Positions 1-10,818 of a stretch of 64,000 nucleotides of DNA are shown piece after piece (the first letter of the stretch is position 1; each line of letters begins with the position of its first letter). Under the pieces are notes generated by a model. That model was not told where the DNA came from. It worked only from the letters and a program-made list of their open reading frames with translations, and searched no databases. Made by a program: the position numbers and the translations under genes. Source of the stretch: Bretschneidera sinensis (taxonomy: Eukaryota > Streptophyta > Magnoliopsida > Brassicales > Akaniaceae); contig CM043700.1 in NCBI GenBank assembly GCA_023935145.1, forward strand, positions 105,492,400 to 105,556,399. The letters are read 5' to 3'.

Positions 1-1401
1 ATGAATCAGGGATGAGCCCCTCATCATGCTCAAAATCAATATCCTCATGGATTTGCCCCACAAATTCCTAATCATGGTCGTTCTGCCCATCAAAGACCTT
101 CACCTGCTTACCACGCACCCACTCAAACATCAGTGCCAGTTTCACAGTCGCTAGAGGACACCCTTAAGGAGTTCATGAAGGTGACTAGCCAAAATATGAG
201 TGATGTGAGGAGTGCAACAATGGTAAACACCCAAGCAATTGCCAAGCTGGGGAGTCAAATAGGGAAAATTGCAAGTCACTTAGGTGAAAGAGAGAAGGGG
301 AAGTTCCCTAGTCAGCCCGTGACCAACCCGAAAGGACAATTTATGGTTGGGAGTTCATCAACTCCTACGTACGGGGAGGAACAAGTACAGTCGATTGTCA
401 CACTGAGGTCTGGGAGACAAGTGGACAATCGAGTGGAAGAGAGCCCTGCTATGCAGCAAGGGCAAGGGAGTGGCAACAAGGAGAAGAGAGATGCTGAGCC
501 ATCTACAGCCACACCTACTAAGAAAGACCCTCCTAGGTCGTTTGTACCTAGAGTGCCTTACCCCGACAGACTACAGGCACCCAAGAAAGGAAGGAAGTAT
601 GAAGAAATTCTGGAGGTATTCAAGCAAGTCCAAATCAATATCCCATTTTTGGATGCCATCCATCAAGTGCCGTCATATGCCAAGTTTTTAAAAGACTTGG
701 TCACTATTAAGAGGAGGACGAATGTCCCAAAGAAGGCATTTTTGACCGAGCAGGTTAGCTCAATCCTTCAGTGCAAGCTACCCATCAAGTATAAGGACCC
801 GGGGTGTCCTACCATCTCTTGCGTGATAGGAGTCAGCTATATTGAGAGGGCTCTTTTAGATCTAGGGGCGAGTGTGAATCTTCTACCCTACTCAGTCTAT
901 TTGCAGTTGGGGTTAAGAGAATTGAAGCCCACATCCATAACGCTTCAATTGGCTGACAGGTCAGTGAAAAGACCACGGGGAATAGTTGAGGGCGTCTTGA
1001 TAAAAGTAGATAAATTCTATTTCCCAGTGGATTTTATTGTGCTTGACACAGAGCCGGTCCAGAATGTAGAGATTCAAATACCGGTAATTCTAGGGCAACC
1101 ATTCTTAGCCACGACTAATGCCCTAAACAATTGTAGGACAAGGGTGATGAAGATCTCCTTTGGAAATATGACAGTGGAGTTAAACATCTTTGATATCACT
1201 AGGAAACCATTGGAGTATGATGAAGTAAGAAATGTATGCTTGATAGAGGAGATTTTGGAGGAGACTGTGGACGAATCAAGCATTGAGGATCCCCTGGAGG
1301 CGTATTTTGCTCACTTTGGAGAGGACTTGGGCTTAGATAAGCTACTCGAGGAAGTGAATGCCATTTTGGAGTCTGATCCTCAAGAAAGTAATGAGATATA
1401 G
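1..1401 (+). pseudogene. A1 gag C-terminal part and aspartic protease
   Basis: The frame is open from base 1 apart from a TGA at 13-15, and ends at a TAG at 1399-1401. The first part is the low-complexity gag tail, ending in a linker with the sequence LRSGRQVDNRVEE. The protease follows. Its active site reads LLDLGASVNLLP near base 850, with DLG where most families have D[S/T]G; this form is usual in Athila. The downstream ILGQPF near 1084 is the second conserved protease motif. The polyprotein is cleaved in virus-like particles. Coding continues in the same frame beyond the stop, so this is one nonsense-broken gag-pol frame and not a separate gene. The N-terminal gag domain and zinc knuckle are missing because the window starts inside gag. 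Confidence 0.88.
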
Positions 1402-2478
1402 GAGACCGCCGAACCTGAAACCCCCAAGAAGGAACTTAAGCCTTTACCAGATAATCTTAAGTATAAGTTCCCAGGTTCAGCCGATAGTTTGCATGTGATT
1501 ATAGCTTCAGATTTGGGTGAAGCTCAAGATGAGAAATTATTATATGTCTTAAAAGATCACAAGAAAGCTATCGGGTGGACCATTGAGGATATCAGGGGAA
1601 TCAGCCCCTCGGTGGTGATGCACAAGATACATTTGGAGGAGAATGCCAAGCCATCAAGGGAGCCATAGAGAAGGCTCAACCCAGCTATTCAAGAGGTTGT
1701 GAGAGCAGAAATAATTAAGCTGTTAGATGCAGGGATTATTTATCCCATCTCTGATAGCAAATGGGTGTGCTCGATTCATGTCGTGCCCAAATGAGCAGGA
1801 TTGACGGTAGTAAAGAATAAGGATGACGAGTTGGTGCCAACTCGTGTTCAGTCAGGGTGGAGAGTGTGTATAGACTACCGTAAGCTGAACGTTGCCACAA
1901 GGAAGGATCACTTTTCACTGCCATTTATTGATCAGATGGTGGAGTGTTTGGCTGGGCATGAGTATTATTGTTTTTTGGATGGTTATTCTGGATATAACCA
2001 GGTCCTCGTGGACCCCGAAGATCAGGAGAAGACGACATTTACCTGTCCTTTTGGGACTTTCGCCTATCGTCGCATGCCCTTTGGGTTATGCAATGCACCC
2101 GCTACTTTTCAGCGGTGCATAGTCAGTATATTTTCTGACATGGTAGAGTGCTTCTTAGAGATTTTCATGGATGACTTCTCCGTCTTCGGTTCAACATTTG
2201 AGGAGTGCCTGCATCGTCTTACTTTGGTTTTAGTGCGTTACAAGGAGAAGAACCTAGTGCTTAATTGGGAGAAGTTCCATTTTATGGTTAAGCAAGGCAT
2301 TGTACTGGGGCATGTCGTATCTCATCAGGGGATTGAGGTCGACAAAGCGAAGTTGGACCTGATTTCAAACCTTTCACCCCCACGTACAGTGAAGGAGGTT
2401 CGATCTTTTCTGGGCCATGCAGGTTTCTACAGGCGATTTATCCAGAATTTCAGCAAAATCGCCAGGCCCTTGTGCTAG
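1402..2478 (+). pseudogene. A1 reverse transcriptase
   Basis: This continues the gag-protease frame. It has the Athila pre-RT segment, ending KLLDAGIIYPISDSKWV, then the fingers and palm motifs CIDYRKLN, YYCFLDGYSGYNQV and FGTFAYRRMPFGLCNAP. The catalytic YxDD box is FMDD near base 2166. In-frame stops lie at 1666 (TAG), 1792 (TGA) and 2476 (TAG). The enzyme would copy the element RNA into cDNA from a tRNA primer. The catalytic aspartates are still present but the stops prevent a full product. The intact frame between stops suggests loss by point mutation and not by large deletion. Confidence 0.9.
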
Positions 2479-3111
2479 TTATTACAAAAGGATGCCCCAT
2501 TTATATTTGATGAGGACTGTAAGAAAGCATTTGGGGATCTGAAGAAGATTCTGACGTCTACACCCATTATTCAGCCACCTAACTGGGGTGTGCCTTTTGA
2601 AATTATGTGTGACGCATCAGATTATACTGTTGGAGTTGTTTTGGGGCAGCGTGTTGATAAACTTCCCCATGTTATCTATTATGCGAGTCGAACTCTAAAC
2701 GACGCACAACTTAATTACTCTACCACTGAGAAGGAGTTGTTAGGAGTCGTTTTTGTATTAGACAAGTTCAGATCCTACTTGTTAGGATCTAAGGTCATTA
2801 TCTACTCGGATCATGTAGCCTTGAAGTATCTTTTCTCTAAAAAAGATGCTAAATCTCGTCTTGTCCGATGGCTCTTGCTACTTCAAGAGTTCGACATCGA
2901 GATTCGGGATAAAAAAGGTTCTGAAAATGTGGTGGCGGATTATTTATCTAGATTGATTGTGGATTTCACTGCGGCCGCCACTCCCATTTCTGAGACCTTT
3001 CCTGATGATCAGTTAATGCTCATTGCTCAAAATCCTGCTCCATGGTTTGCTGATATAGTAAACTATCTTGTCACCGAACACATGCCTTTGCATTGGGGGG
3101 AGACAAGATAA
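2479..3111 (+). pseudogene. A1 RNase H domain
   Basis: In the same frame as RT. The Ty3-type RNase H begins near the sequence [19 protein letters not shown] (about 2592), followed by [17 protein letters not shown] and [10 protein letters not shown], then a VVADYLSRL tail. It would degrade the RNA strand of the RNA/DNA hybrid and shape the polypurine primer. The frame closes with TAA at 3109-3111, where the integrase linker should continue, so a frameshift or nonsense change separates it from integrase. Confidence 0.88.
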
Positions 3112-4247
3112 ATCAAAGTTTTTAGCCATGGTAAAACATTTTTTCTGGGATAATCCTTATCTGTTTAAGTATTGTCCCGATTAGATCATCAGAAGGTGTA
3201 TTCCTGAGCATGACCAATCTAACGTCATCGCCTTTTGTCATGATCATGCTTGTGGAGGCCATTTCAGTGCTAAAAAGACCGCTGCAAAGATTTTGCAGTG
3301 TGGATTTTATTGGCCTACCATGTTCCGGGACTCTCACACCTACTGTGTATCTTGTGAACATTGCCAAAAGCTAGGGAGCCTTTCTAGGAGGAATATGATG
3401 CCCCTCAATCCTATTCTGATTGTTGAGATTTTTGACGTATGGGGCATTGATTTTATGGGACCGTTCCCAAACTCCTTTGGCAACTTGTACATTCTAGTTG
3501 CTATGGATTATCTGTCCAAGTGGGTGGAGGCCGTTGCGTGCAAGACCAATGGCCACAGAGTTGTGGTCCAATTTTTTAAAGGACACTATTTTTGCTCGAT
3601 TTGGTACGCCTCGAGCAATCATAAGTGATGGAGGTAAGCACTTTTGCAACTGGATTTTTGAGCAGTTGATGAAGAAATATTTCATCACACACAAGGTTGC
3701 CACCCCATATCACCCGCAGACGAGTAGAAAAGTGGAAATTTCTAATCGCGAGATCAAACACATTTTAGAGAAAACTATAAACCCTAGTAGAAAGGATTGG
3801 TCTCTGCGATTGACTGATGCACTGTGCGTATATCGGACAGCCTTCAAGACGCCAATTGGCATGTCTCCCTATTGTATTGTGTACGGAAAGGCATGTCACC
3901 TTCCAGTCGAATTAGAGCATCGTACGTATTGGGCTATCAAGCAACTGAATTTCAATCTTTCCAAGGCTGGCTCACAATGGAAGCTCCAACTCAATGAATT
4001 GGAGGAGCCGTGGAATGATGCATATGAGTGTGCCCGATCATACAAAGCACAAATGAAGAAGACTCACGACCAAAACATTTTGAGACGAGCTTTTGAGTCG
4101 GGTAAAAAAGTTCTTCTTTATAATTCACGCTTGCATCTTTTTTCAGGCAAGCTCAAATCTCGTTGGACAGGCCCATTTATTATTCGGTCAGTTTTTCCTC
4201 ATGGGGCCATCGAGATTGAGGATACCAAGAATGGTAACACTTTTTAG
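3112..4247 (+). pseudogene. A1 integrase (frameshifted)
   Basis: The zinc-binding HHCC region ([10 protein letters not shown], then [11 protein letters not shown]) lies at about 3237-3372. The catalytic core follows, with D in [10 protein letters not shown] near 3442, D in [10 protein letters not shown] near 3626 and E in the NREIKH segment near 3750. The frame changes near 3580-3590, just after a run of T, so the two core aspartates are now in different frames. The C-terminal part ends with [12 protein letters not shown], a conserved Athila stretch; there is no chromodomain. The product would insert cDNA into the host chromosome. It is non-functional here. Confidence 0.88.
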
Positions 4248-4508
4248 GTAAATGGACAAAGGCTAAAACCATTCTTGGAGTTGAGGAGTCCGGACATAGA
4301 GACGATATTATTGAAGGATCCTAGTTACTCTGATTGAGTGTCGTCTACTAAGAGGAGTCTGGCTGAAGACTTTAAACTTAGCGCTCATGGGAGGCACCCC
4401 ACAGCTTACCTTTTCTGTATATTTCTTAATTTTTATGATTAATGTTTGTTTCCAGTTTTTTTTGTTTTCCAGTTTTTATTTTTTCAGGGACAATGCGTAC
4501 TTCAGTTC

Positions 4509-4625
4509 AAGTTTGGGGGTATGCTATGAGCCATACCAGTCCAGATAGTTCTCCATACCTCAGGTCAGCTCTTTCCATATTAGTCACATATTGGGGTCAA
4601 TGTGTAATTTAAGTTTGGGGGTATG
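4509..4625 (+). promoter_or_regulatory. Two internal polypurine-tract-like copies in A1
   Basis: AAGTTTGGGGGTATG occurs at 4509-4523 and again at 4611-4625. Both match the terminal tract at 5644-5658 over 14 of 15 bases. A polypurine tract primes plus-strand DNA synthesis, so these could be extra priming sites. That use is an inference. Confidence 0.6.
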
Positions 4626-4984
4626 GGAGACACATCACACACTTTGTCCTAATTTGTTGTCTTTTCGTCGTAGAGATAAATGCATGCTCATGTTATCGTG
4701 AAATTTTGGTTAATCTAAACATTTTCTGTGATGTGATGTCATTGGTGAGCTTAACATTTTGAACACATGATCTGGTGATAAATTTTAAAATTTAGTTACT
4801 TACCTTAGGCATTTGAGAATTCACATGTTTGACCTAATCTAACACGAGCACATTAGCACACATTATGTGAGGTATGACATGTGATTTTAATGTGTATTTT
4901 TCCTTATCTTAACTGAAACTGGATGACTTGTTGGATGAACACTTAGGCATAGAAAAGCATAAAAAAAAATTACTACTAATGTTT

Positions 4985-5169
4985 ATAATGATCATCATCA
5001 ATAAATTTTTCACTGAGTAACTGGATCTCTTGCCTCAGTAAGCAGTGAGTGTTCACGTCAAAAGGTGGGAATTTTATTCATAATGATCATGGCGAAACTT
5101 TTTGCTGAGTAACTGGACCTCTTGCTTCAGTAAGCAGTGAGTGTTCACGTCAAAAGGTGGAATTTTTCT
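4985..5169 (+). repeat. Two-copy tandem repeat, period 95 bp
   Basis: The units start at 4985 and 5080. Both contain GAGTAACTGGAYCTCTTGC and AGCAGTGAGTGTTCACGTCA and end AAAAGGTGG. They differ by small substitutions near their left ends. The repeat lies in the 3' noncoding region of A1. Confidence 0.8.
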
Positions 5170-5643
5170 TGGTAGTATCAAGGCTGGTTTAATTTCGTAG
5201 CCTTTTTTACTCGAGTTAGTAAGTCCTTAGGGGTGTCAATGACTCAACACTCGCTACATGGGTCAATTAGGAAGCTTAAGGGAACCAGACCAAAAAAAAA
5301 AAAACTATGCTTTTTTCGTTCATTTTGATGGGAAATTCAGTGAATCTTGAGACATGGAGACCTTACACATTAGAATTAATTGAAAGCTTCATTTTTATAT
5401 GCTAATTCACCTTACACTGATTCAAGCTTGTGATGCCTTAACCTGCCTTTTGTAAGTAATTAGATTTTAACTTTTCTATTCATTGTGAAGATGGGTTTAC
5501 CTTTTTAAGCTTGCTCATGAATGAATATCTTGGTGATGTGTGCTCCTTAAATTTTTGGATACCATGAGTGATGAACTTATCTTTATGTTCTTTGTTTTTT
5601 ATTGAGTCTTTTATTTTGTTTTGCTAAGGGACTAGCAAAATAT

Positions 5644-5658
5644 AAGTTTGGGGGTATT
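5644..5658 (+). promoter_or_regulatory. A1 polypurine tract
   Basis: AAGTTTGGGGGTATT directly abuts the TGATGAG start of the 3' LTR. Its position and composition fit the plus-strand primer of a Ty3/gypsy element. Confidence 0.85.
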
Positions 5659-5823
5659 TGATGAGTCTTAAATATTGCATATTTTAGACCCTTAACTTAT
5701 ATTTGTTATGCTCTTAGTTAGTAGTATTTCACTTTATTTTATGTCTTTTTTGTGTTTTGTGTATTTTTACAGGTTTGTGGAGAAATTGAAGCATTTCAGG
5801 AGATGTGAAGCTTCAGGAGACAT

Positions 5824-5994
5824 TGCGATCGATCGCACAAGATATGCGATCGAGCGCACCTGGCTACGAACGAGCGCATGGTCAACATCCCACATCAAAA
5901 TAGTTGTTGTTCAGTGCGTCTGCGATCGATCGTAACAAACATGCGATCGAGCGCACATGCCATCGATCGCACCATTCTGCGATCGAGTGCACTC
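5824..5994 (+). repeat. U3 motif cluster GCGATCGAKCGCA in the A1 LTR
   Basis: Seven full or near copies lie in 171 bp, alternating the palindromic form GCGATCGATCGC with the form GCGATCGAGCGCA. The cluster is much richer in CpG than the AT-rich LTR around it and ends about 50 bp before TATA. Function is unknown; an activator-binding or silencing target is possible. Confidence 0.85.
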
Positions 5995-6002
5995 GGGCTA
6001 GT

Positions 6003-6054
6003 ATCCCACATCGAATCTGAAACCTGCAGTACTCCGAGACTTTCCTTATATAAA
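6003..6054 (+). promoter_or_regulatory. A1 LTR promoter: USE and TATA box
   Basis: ATCCCACATCG at 6003-6013 fits the plant snRNA upstream sequence element (consensus RTCCCACATCG) exactly. TATATAAA follows at 6047-6054, with 33 bp between. A near copy, ATCCCACATCA, lies at 5887-5897 inside the motif cluster. Known plant Pol II snRNA genes use a USE and TATA about four helical turns apart. That the LTR uses the same factors is an inference. Confidence 0.65.
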
Positions 6055-6866
6055 CACCATCTGGCCTCATCATTCAAGGTACAATTCCTGAGCCACTTTG
6101 GTGTTTACCGATGGACGTCCGCTAGCATTCTGGTGGATCCCGAAGGCATTGCTACCATGAGGGGAAGCGCCGCCCATCAACGAGTAGAATTTCTCCCATG
6201 TAAAGTTGTTTATTTATTTCTTTATATTCAGTTGTTTCAGTTTAAATGTTTAGCACTTTTTATTATAGTTTTATAGTTATAAGTGGCTAGACTCTTCAGC
6301 TAAGGTTGAAGATGAAGCCCCGCCGTTGTTTGACGTAGTAGTTCAGATTTGCTTGTACAAATCTGACAATTTTTAGTATAAATGTTCTGTCAATTATTTG
6401 AGTTAATCTTATAATTGATTGAGTTTAAATTGTCTGCTGGATATTCTTTGTGTTTCATCTGATGGATACATTGAATGCTTTTCGATTAAATTGGATTTCC
6501 TTTGTGATTTGTTAAGAGCGGATGCATTGGATGCTTTTGGTTTAGTTGGGATATTCTTTGTTTTTTGTCTTATAGTTGGATTCATGGAATGTTTTGATAT
6601 GCTATATTTTTAGAATATATATGCTTAACTTCGGTGGGGTGGATTCAGAAACCTTAGTGTTTTAATTATTATTTTTTAAATCAACTTAGTTTAGTTTATA
6701 TTTCTTTTGCAATATCATTCACAATTCGGAACTAGGTTAAGATAAAGTTAGTTTAGATTAAAAATATATTTTCACAACGCAATTCCCTATGGATTCAACC
6801 TCGCACTTGCACAACACTATACTGCAAACGACTCGTGCGCTTGCGAGTAAATTAAAACTCACAACA

Positions 6867-7955
6867 GATATCATCTTCTCTATGTAAGAAGTTTGAGAGA
6901 TCTTCAATCTATTTCTCTCCCTTTCCTGGATGATACACATCCCAATGATCTTTTGTGCATGGCCAAGATCCTTCATCTCAAACTTCTCACTGAGTTGAGC
7001 CTTTAATTTCTTTATCCTCTCCATACTGCTCCCAACCAGTAACATGTCATCAACATAGATGAGGATGATCACCACTTCCTCAACCTTCTGCCCCTTATAA
7101 TACAAGCACAAATCATAATAGCTCTTCATGAAACCCAAGCTAATTACAAAGGAATCAAACCTCTTATTCCATTATCGAGGTGATTGCTTTAGGCCATAGA
7201 GATGTTTCTTCAATTTGCACACCAAATCTCCCTGCCTTCCTTCCTCATAGCCTTCGGGTTGCCTCATGAAAATGGTCTCATCGAGCTCTCCATGTAAGCA
7301 CGCTGTCTTCACATCTATTTGCTCGATTTCCCAATCAAATTGGACCACCAATGCTAACACTATCCATATCATCTTGTACTTCACAACCGGTGAGAAGATT
7401 TCGGTGAAATCTATGCCTTCCTTTTGTGTGAACCCCTTTGCCACTAGCCTAGCTTTATACCGGACTTCATCCCCTGGAATATTCCCTTCTTTGATCTTGT
7501 AGATCCATCTACAATCCACAACTCTTTGTTTTTCAGGTTTGGGCACCAACTCCCAAGAGTTGTTCTTCATCAAAGAATCTATTTCTTTCTCTATAGCCAG
7601 CTACCACTTTGACAAATCCTTACACTCCATGGCATCCATGTATGTTTCTAGTTCAACCTCTCCTTCTGTCCAAGGAGCTGCTACATTAGCATCCGCAAAC
7701 CCATATCTAAAAGGTGGTCTAACCACCCTCCTTCCCCGGTCTCTTGTGAGCTGGTAGTCATTATGACTTGCTGCATTAACCTCTTCTTGTTCAGCCTCTT
7801 GTTGAGTTTCTTAAGCATGGCCTTCATGCAAGGGCGCTACCTGGTCCGAACTCTCTTGCCTTCCTTACTCTACCTGAACCGAACTCTCCTTGATACGATG
7901 CTCCACAACTTCCGGACTGGTTTGCTCGCTAGCCCCTGCAGGGTTAGTTTTCTCT
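6867..7955 (-). pseudogene. C1 integrase C-terminal linker and RT (partial)
   Basis: Read on the minus strand from 7955, the acidic post-integrase linker leads to the copia RT. Motifs include NNSWELVPKPEKQRVVDCRW near 7550, VRYKARLVAKGFTQKEGIDF, QIDVKTACLHGELDETIFM and the catalytic YVDD near 7050. Copia RT has the order integrase then RT, as here. A stop interrupts the frame near 7170, and the gene ends at 6867 where A1 inserted, before RNase H. Confidence 0.85.
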
Positions 7956-9275
7956 AAGTATACCATCCTTGCTAAGAACTTACAGGCCTTTTTCACTCAT
8001 ATGTCCCAAGCGAGTGTGCCAAACAGCTGTCTTATCTATCTCAGCCATCAAGCTTGCTGCTTGATCATTAATTTCTGTCTCTTTGATCATCTCGTAGAGT
8101 CCATCCTTTATTGCTCCTTTGATCACTACCAAAGATACCTTGGCCTGCATGAATACCCCAAGGAATCCAGCTGCCCCAATGAGATCAAACTCTTCTTCAA
8201 ATTTGGAAGATACCTCACATTTCGCAGCAGCCTTGTGACTCCATCCAACATCCTCAATTGGATGTCTCCAATCCCCTTCACTTGGTAAGAATTTTCATTC
8301 CCCAAGAAGACCCTTCCATCATTGATCTCCTTGAAATTCTTGAACCATTCCTTGTGAGGGTACATTTGATAAGTGCACCAGGAATCCAGAATCCACTTTT
8401 CGCTGCCTTGCCTCCTGCTCACATTTGAGAACACGACAAGAACATCATCTTGCTGTTCTCCCTTGGCAACCGAAGTCTCTCTATTGTTGGCGTGGCTTCT
8501 TCTCTCATCCCACATCTTCTTCTTGTAATCTTTTCTGAAATGGCCCTACTTGTTGCAGTAGAAGCACCTCTTTCCAAATCTTGATTTAGAATGTGCTCTC
8601 CCATGGCTTTGCTCTCTACCTCTTGATTTCTCTCGGTAGTTTCCATAGTTGCTACTGCCATTCCGAGTTGCTGGCCTTCCTCTTACGAATAGCCCATCTC
8701 CACTTGATGTCTCCTTCATCTTGGCTTTGAGGTCATGTGCCCTTATGGCATTGATCACAATCTCCTTGGTTAAAGTATCCATTCAATACTCAATAGTATT
8801 AATCAAATTATCAAAGCAATCAGGAAGAGAATTTAACGAGATAACAGCCAATTGTTCATTCGGAAATGTAATACTACAGCTATTCAAATCTTGAACTAGC
8901 TTATTAAAGACATCAAGATTATCTTGCAACTCTTTACTAGGATCCGTTTTAAAAGCAAAGATTCTTTTAAGAAGATAAATCTTGTTAGGGAGATTTTTGG
9001 TAAGAAATAACTCATCTAGTTTCTTCCATATGATAGCTGGATCTTTCGAGTCTCCGCACTCCCTTGTGACGCTATCCGACATGTGTAAGAAAATGGTGCT
9101 GTAAGCCATCTTCTTCATTTTAATCTGCTGATCCTCCGTGACACTTGCTGGAAAAAATCATCTTCTCCAATAACCAAGTCCACTTTCTGTTGCATTAGAA
9201 CCACCTTGATCTTCCGCTTCCACAAGGAAAAATCTCCCTTTCCATCAAACTTCTCAACCATGAAATTTGAAGCCA
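7956..9275 (-). pseudogene. C1 gag, protease and pre-integrase segment
   Basis: The likely gag start is the ATG at 9275-9273, giving MASNFM and a KFDGKGDF stretch typical of copia gag. Further on are KIYLLKRIFAF, a zinc knuckle starting CFYCNK near 8570 and a protease site WILDSWCTYQM near 8380. C4 and C2 have DSGCTYHM there, so the catalytic glycine is lost in C1. Several stops and frame changes are present. The segment ends at an AAGTA junction (7956-7960) where the integrase core is missing. Confidence 0.82.
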
Positions 9276-9501
9276 TCTTTGCGGACAAGATCCAAGATTT
9301 ATATAATTACCATAAATGCTTTCTACAACCTCAAGAACACGATCAAAGATGGATCTTAACACCGTTCTTGAATCACCCTCAAGAACACGATCTGATCTTG
9401 ATCTTTACTCCGTTCTTGAATCACCCAAGAAGTTGATCTTTGATTCTTGGAGTCTTGGCTCCATTACTTTCTTGTTCTTGCTCCGATACCCAGTTGTGCA
9501 A

Positions 9502-9513
9502 GCTCTGATACCA
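9502..9513 (-). promoter_or_regulatory. C1 primer binding site
   Basis: On the minus strand this reads TGGTATCAGAGC, complementary to the 3' end of plant initiator tRNA-Met, one base after the LTR. A degenerate second copy lies 22 bp further on, at 9480-9491. Confidence 0.85.
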
Positions 9514-9514
9514 C

Positions 9515-10498
9515 TATTGGAAATCACCTTGATAAGATGCCCAGGTGGTGATCTTCCAAACACCCAAGTCTAGAATGACTTATAGAAAGAAATACAATAA
9601 TCGAAAGCAAGAAAGAAAAGAAGACAAGCGATTTGTTATCGAGGTTCGGCAATAGCCTACGTCCCCGTGAGTTCCTCTGAACTCTCTACACTAAATCAAT
9701 GGTTCTTTACAATTACAGCAACCCTCTTCAAGAAGCTCAAGTTCTTGAAGAAACCAAGAAGAGACGAAAGAAGATGATAAGAACTATTACAATGCTCTCT
9801 ATCTATACTACTCTCTCTTCTTTACAACAAACCTCTCTACAATGAGTCCCTCTTGTGCTTTATGTCTTTGCACTCTCACACAATTCTCTCTTGTATTATG
9901 TCTTGTCACTCTTTACAATTGATCTCAAATTATATCACAATGTTATGTCTAGAATGAAGCTAGGTGACCCTTTATATAGTGCACTAACTTCTTGTCCAAT
10001 TTTGAGAGTCAATCTCCACCCTTAGATCTTGATGACCACTTAACCATGGCCCTCCATCAATCCTAAGTGGTGCTCTGCATTTAACCTTGAATCCACACGC
10101 CTAAGAGGAGGTTTAAACAAGCTGTCCATGTGTGCTTCAGTGTGCCTAGCGATTAGGCGCTGAACAGGGGGCGGTAAGGTGCTAGGCAAAGCCCCTTTGC
10201 ACCACATTCTGGGTGGTGCAGTGCTGGTGGAGGGACGGTGTGGCACTACCCTTCTTTAAACTACAATATTACAAGGCGGTGAGGCGGTAGTGAAGGGGCG
10301 GTGAGGCGCACACTGATGATGCCCTTCACACAGCAGTGCGCACTACTTTGCTTTGTTGATTAGGGGTGTGCACACACACCCAAATGGATGCACACACATG
10401 TGTGCACTCCTTTAACATGCTGTATTTTAATCTTCCAACCTTGGTTTAGACTTTAACCATCTTTGAACCATGTTTAGACCATGTTTAATCTTCCAACA
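9515..10498 (-). repeat. C1 5' LTR (984 bp)
   Basis: On the plus strand it begins TATTGGAAATCACC (TGTTGG in C2) and ends CTTCCAACA. TATA on the minus strand is at 9971-9979. U3, between about 10070 and 10400, holds a GC-rich block with repeats such as GGCGGTGAGGCGG. That block differs from the ones in C2 and C4, although both flanks align. The outer end abuts AAGGG, the expected target site. Confidence 0.88.
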
Positions 10499-10813
10499 AA
10501 GGGAAGGAGATATTTTTTTTATGGGTGTAATTTGATTTAAGACTCTTTGGAAGCTAAATTCTAAAATTAATGATAATAGATGACATGCTATATAGAATTA
10601 TGATTTTATGATTGTTTGAACCTGGTTGTTCTTACATGACACACGCGTAACTGTATACCTGTAATTCACAAATGATCAATACTGATCACTTGCAAAACAT
10701 GATAACACACTGCTAATAACATATACATTAACATGAGCTCAAGCTTAACATAGTTAATAAATCAGAATTGTTAATAAAGCTTTTACTAATTTAAATGTAC
10801 CAAATGAGTAATT
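10499..10813. other. AT-rich DNA without a recognised feature
   Basis: About 315 bp between the C1 LTR and the solo LTR. I see no coding signal, terminal repeat or promoter that I can name. Confidence 0.6.
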
Positions 10814-10818
10814 GAAAG

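Larger units (their letters stand above)
4248..5643 (+). other. A1 3' noncoding region
   Basis: About 1.4 kb between the integrase and the terminal polypurine tract, with no protein-coding signal that I recognise. It is AT-rich, contains a two-copy direct repeat at 4985-5169 and two extra copies of the polypurine tract. Athila elements often keep a long region here, in some copies with an env-like ORF; none is seen. Confidence 0.7.
1..6866 (+). mobile_element. Athila-like Ty3/gypsy element A1 (3' part)
   Basis: The element enters from the left window edge and ends in its own 3' LTR. Domain order on the plus strand is gag tail, protease, RT, RNase H, integrase, a 1.4-kb noncoding region and LTR, as in Athila. 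Lineage is inferred from the protease DLGAS signature, the RT sequence around CIDYRKLN and the integrase stretch [17 protein letters not shown]. The 5' LTR, primer site and most of gag lie outside the window. The right LTR end abuts copia C1 in mid-RT, so A1 inserted into C1. The reading frame has at least five in-frame stops and at least two frameshifts, so this is a decayed copy. Confidence 0.93.
5659..6866 (+). repeat. A1 3' LTR (1208 bp)
   Basis: Starts TGATGAGTCTT and ends AAACTCACAACA. The same ends flank the A2 LTR at 22941-24258, which is followed by a primer site, so both boundaries are supported. U3 holds the GCGATCGAKCGCA motif cluster and an snRNA-type promoter module; the end has the GCTTGCGAGTAA stretch also seen in A2. 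It abuts copia C1 sequence at 6867 (GATAT), the expected position of a target duplication whose partner is outside the window. Confidence 0.9.
6867..10498 (-). mobile_element. Ty1/copia element C1 (3' part displaced)
   Basis: On the minus strand, reading leftward, it has 5' LTR, initiator-Met primer site, gag, protease, a deleted integrase and part of RT. It stops at 6867 inside RT because A1 inserted there; the rest should lie left of A1, outside the window. Its sequence matches copia C2-C4 of this window closely, so all four are one family. Stops and a 794-bp deletion show it is dead. Confidence 0.9.

Noticed and set aside
5824..5994. Cyanobacterial HIP1 sequence (GCGATCGC), suggesting contamination
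   Set aside because: The motif is confined to LTRs and A4, and everything around it is plant retrotransposon sequence.
6419..6613. 64-codon ORF in the A1 LTR
   Set aside because: The same region in A2 does not keep the frame, and it has no recognised domain.
10526..10818. Solo LTR start at TGTAATTTG near 10526
   Set aside because: No 5-bp repeat matches the right flank from there, while the start at 10819 has a perfect GAAAG duplication.
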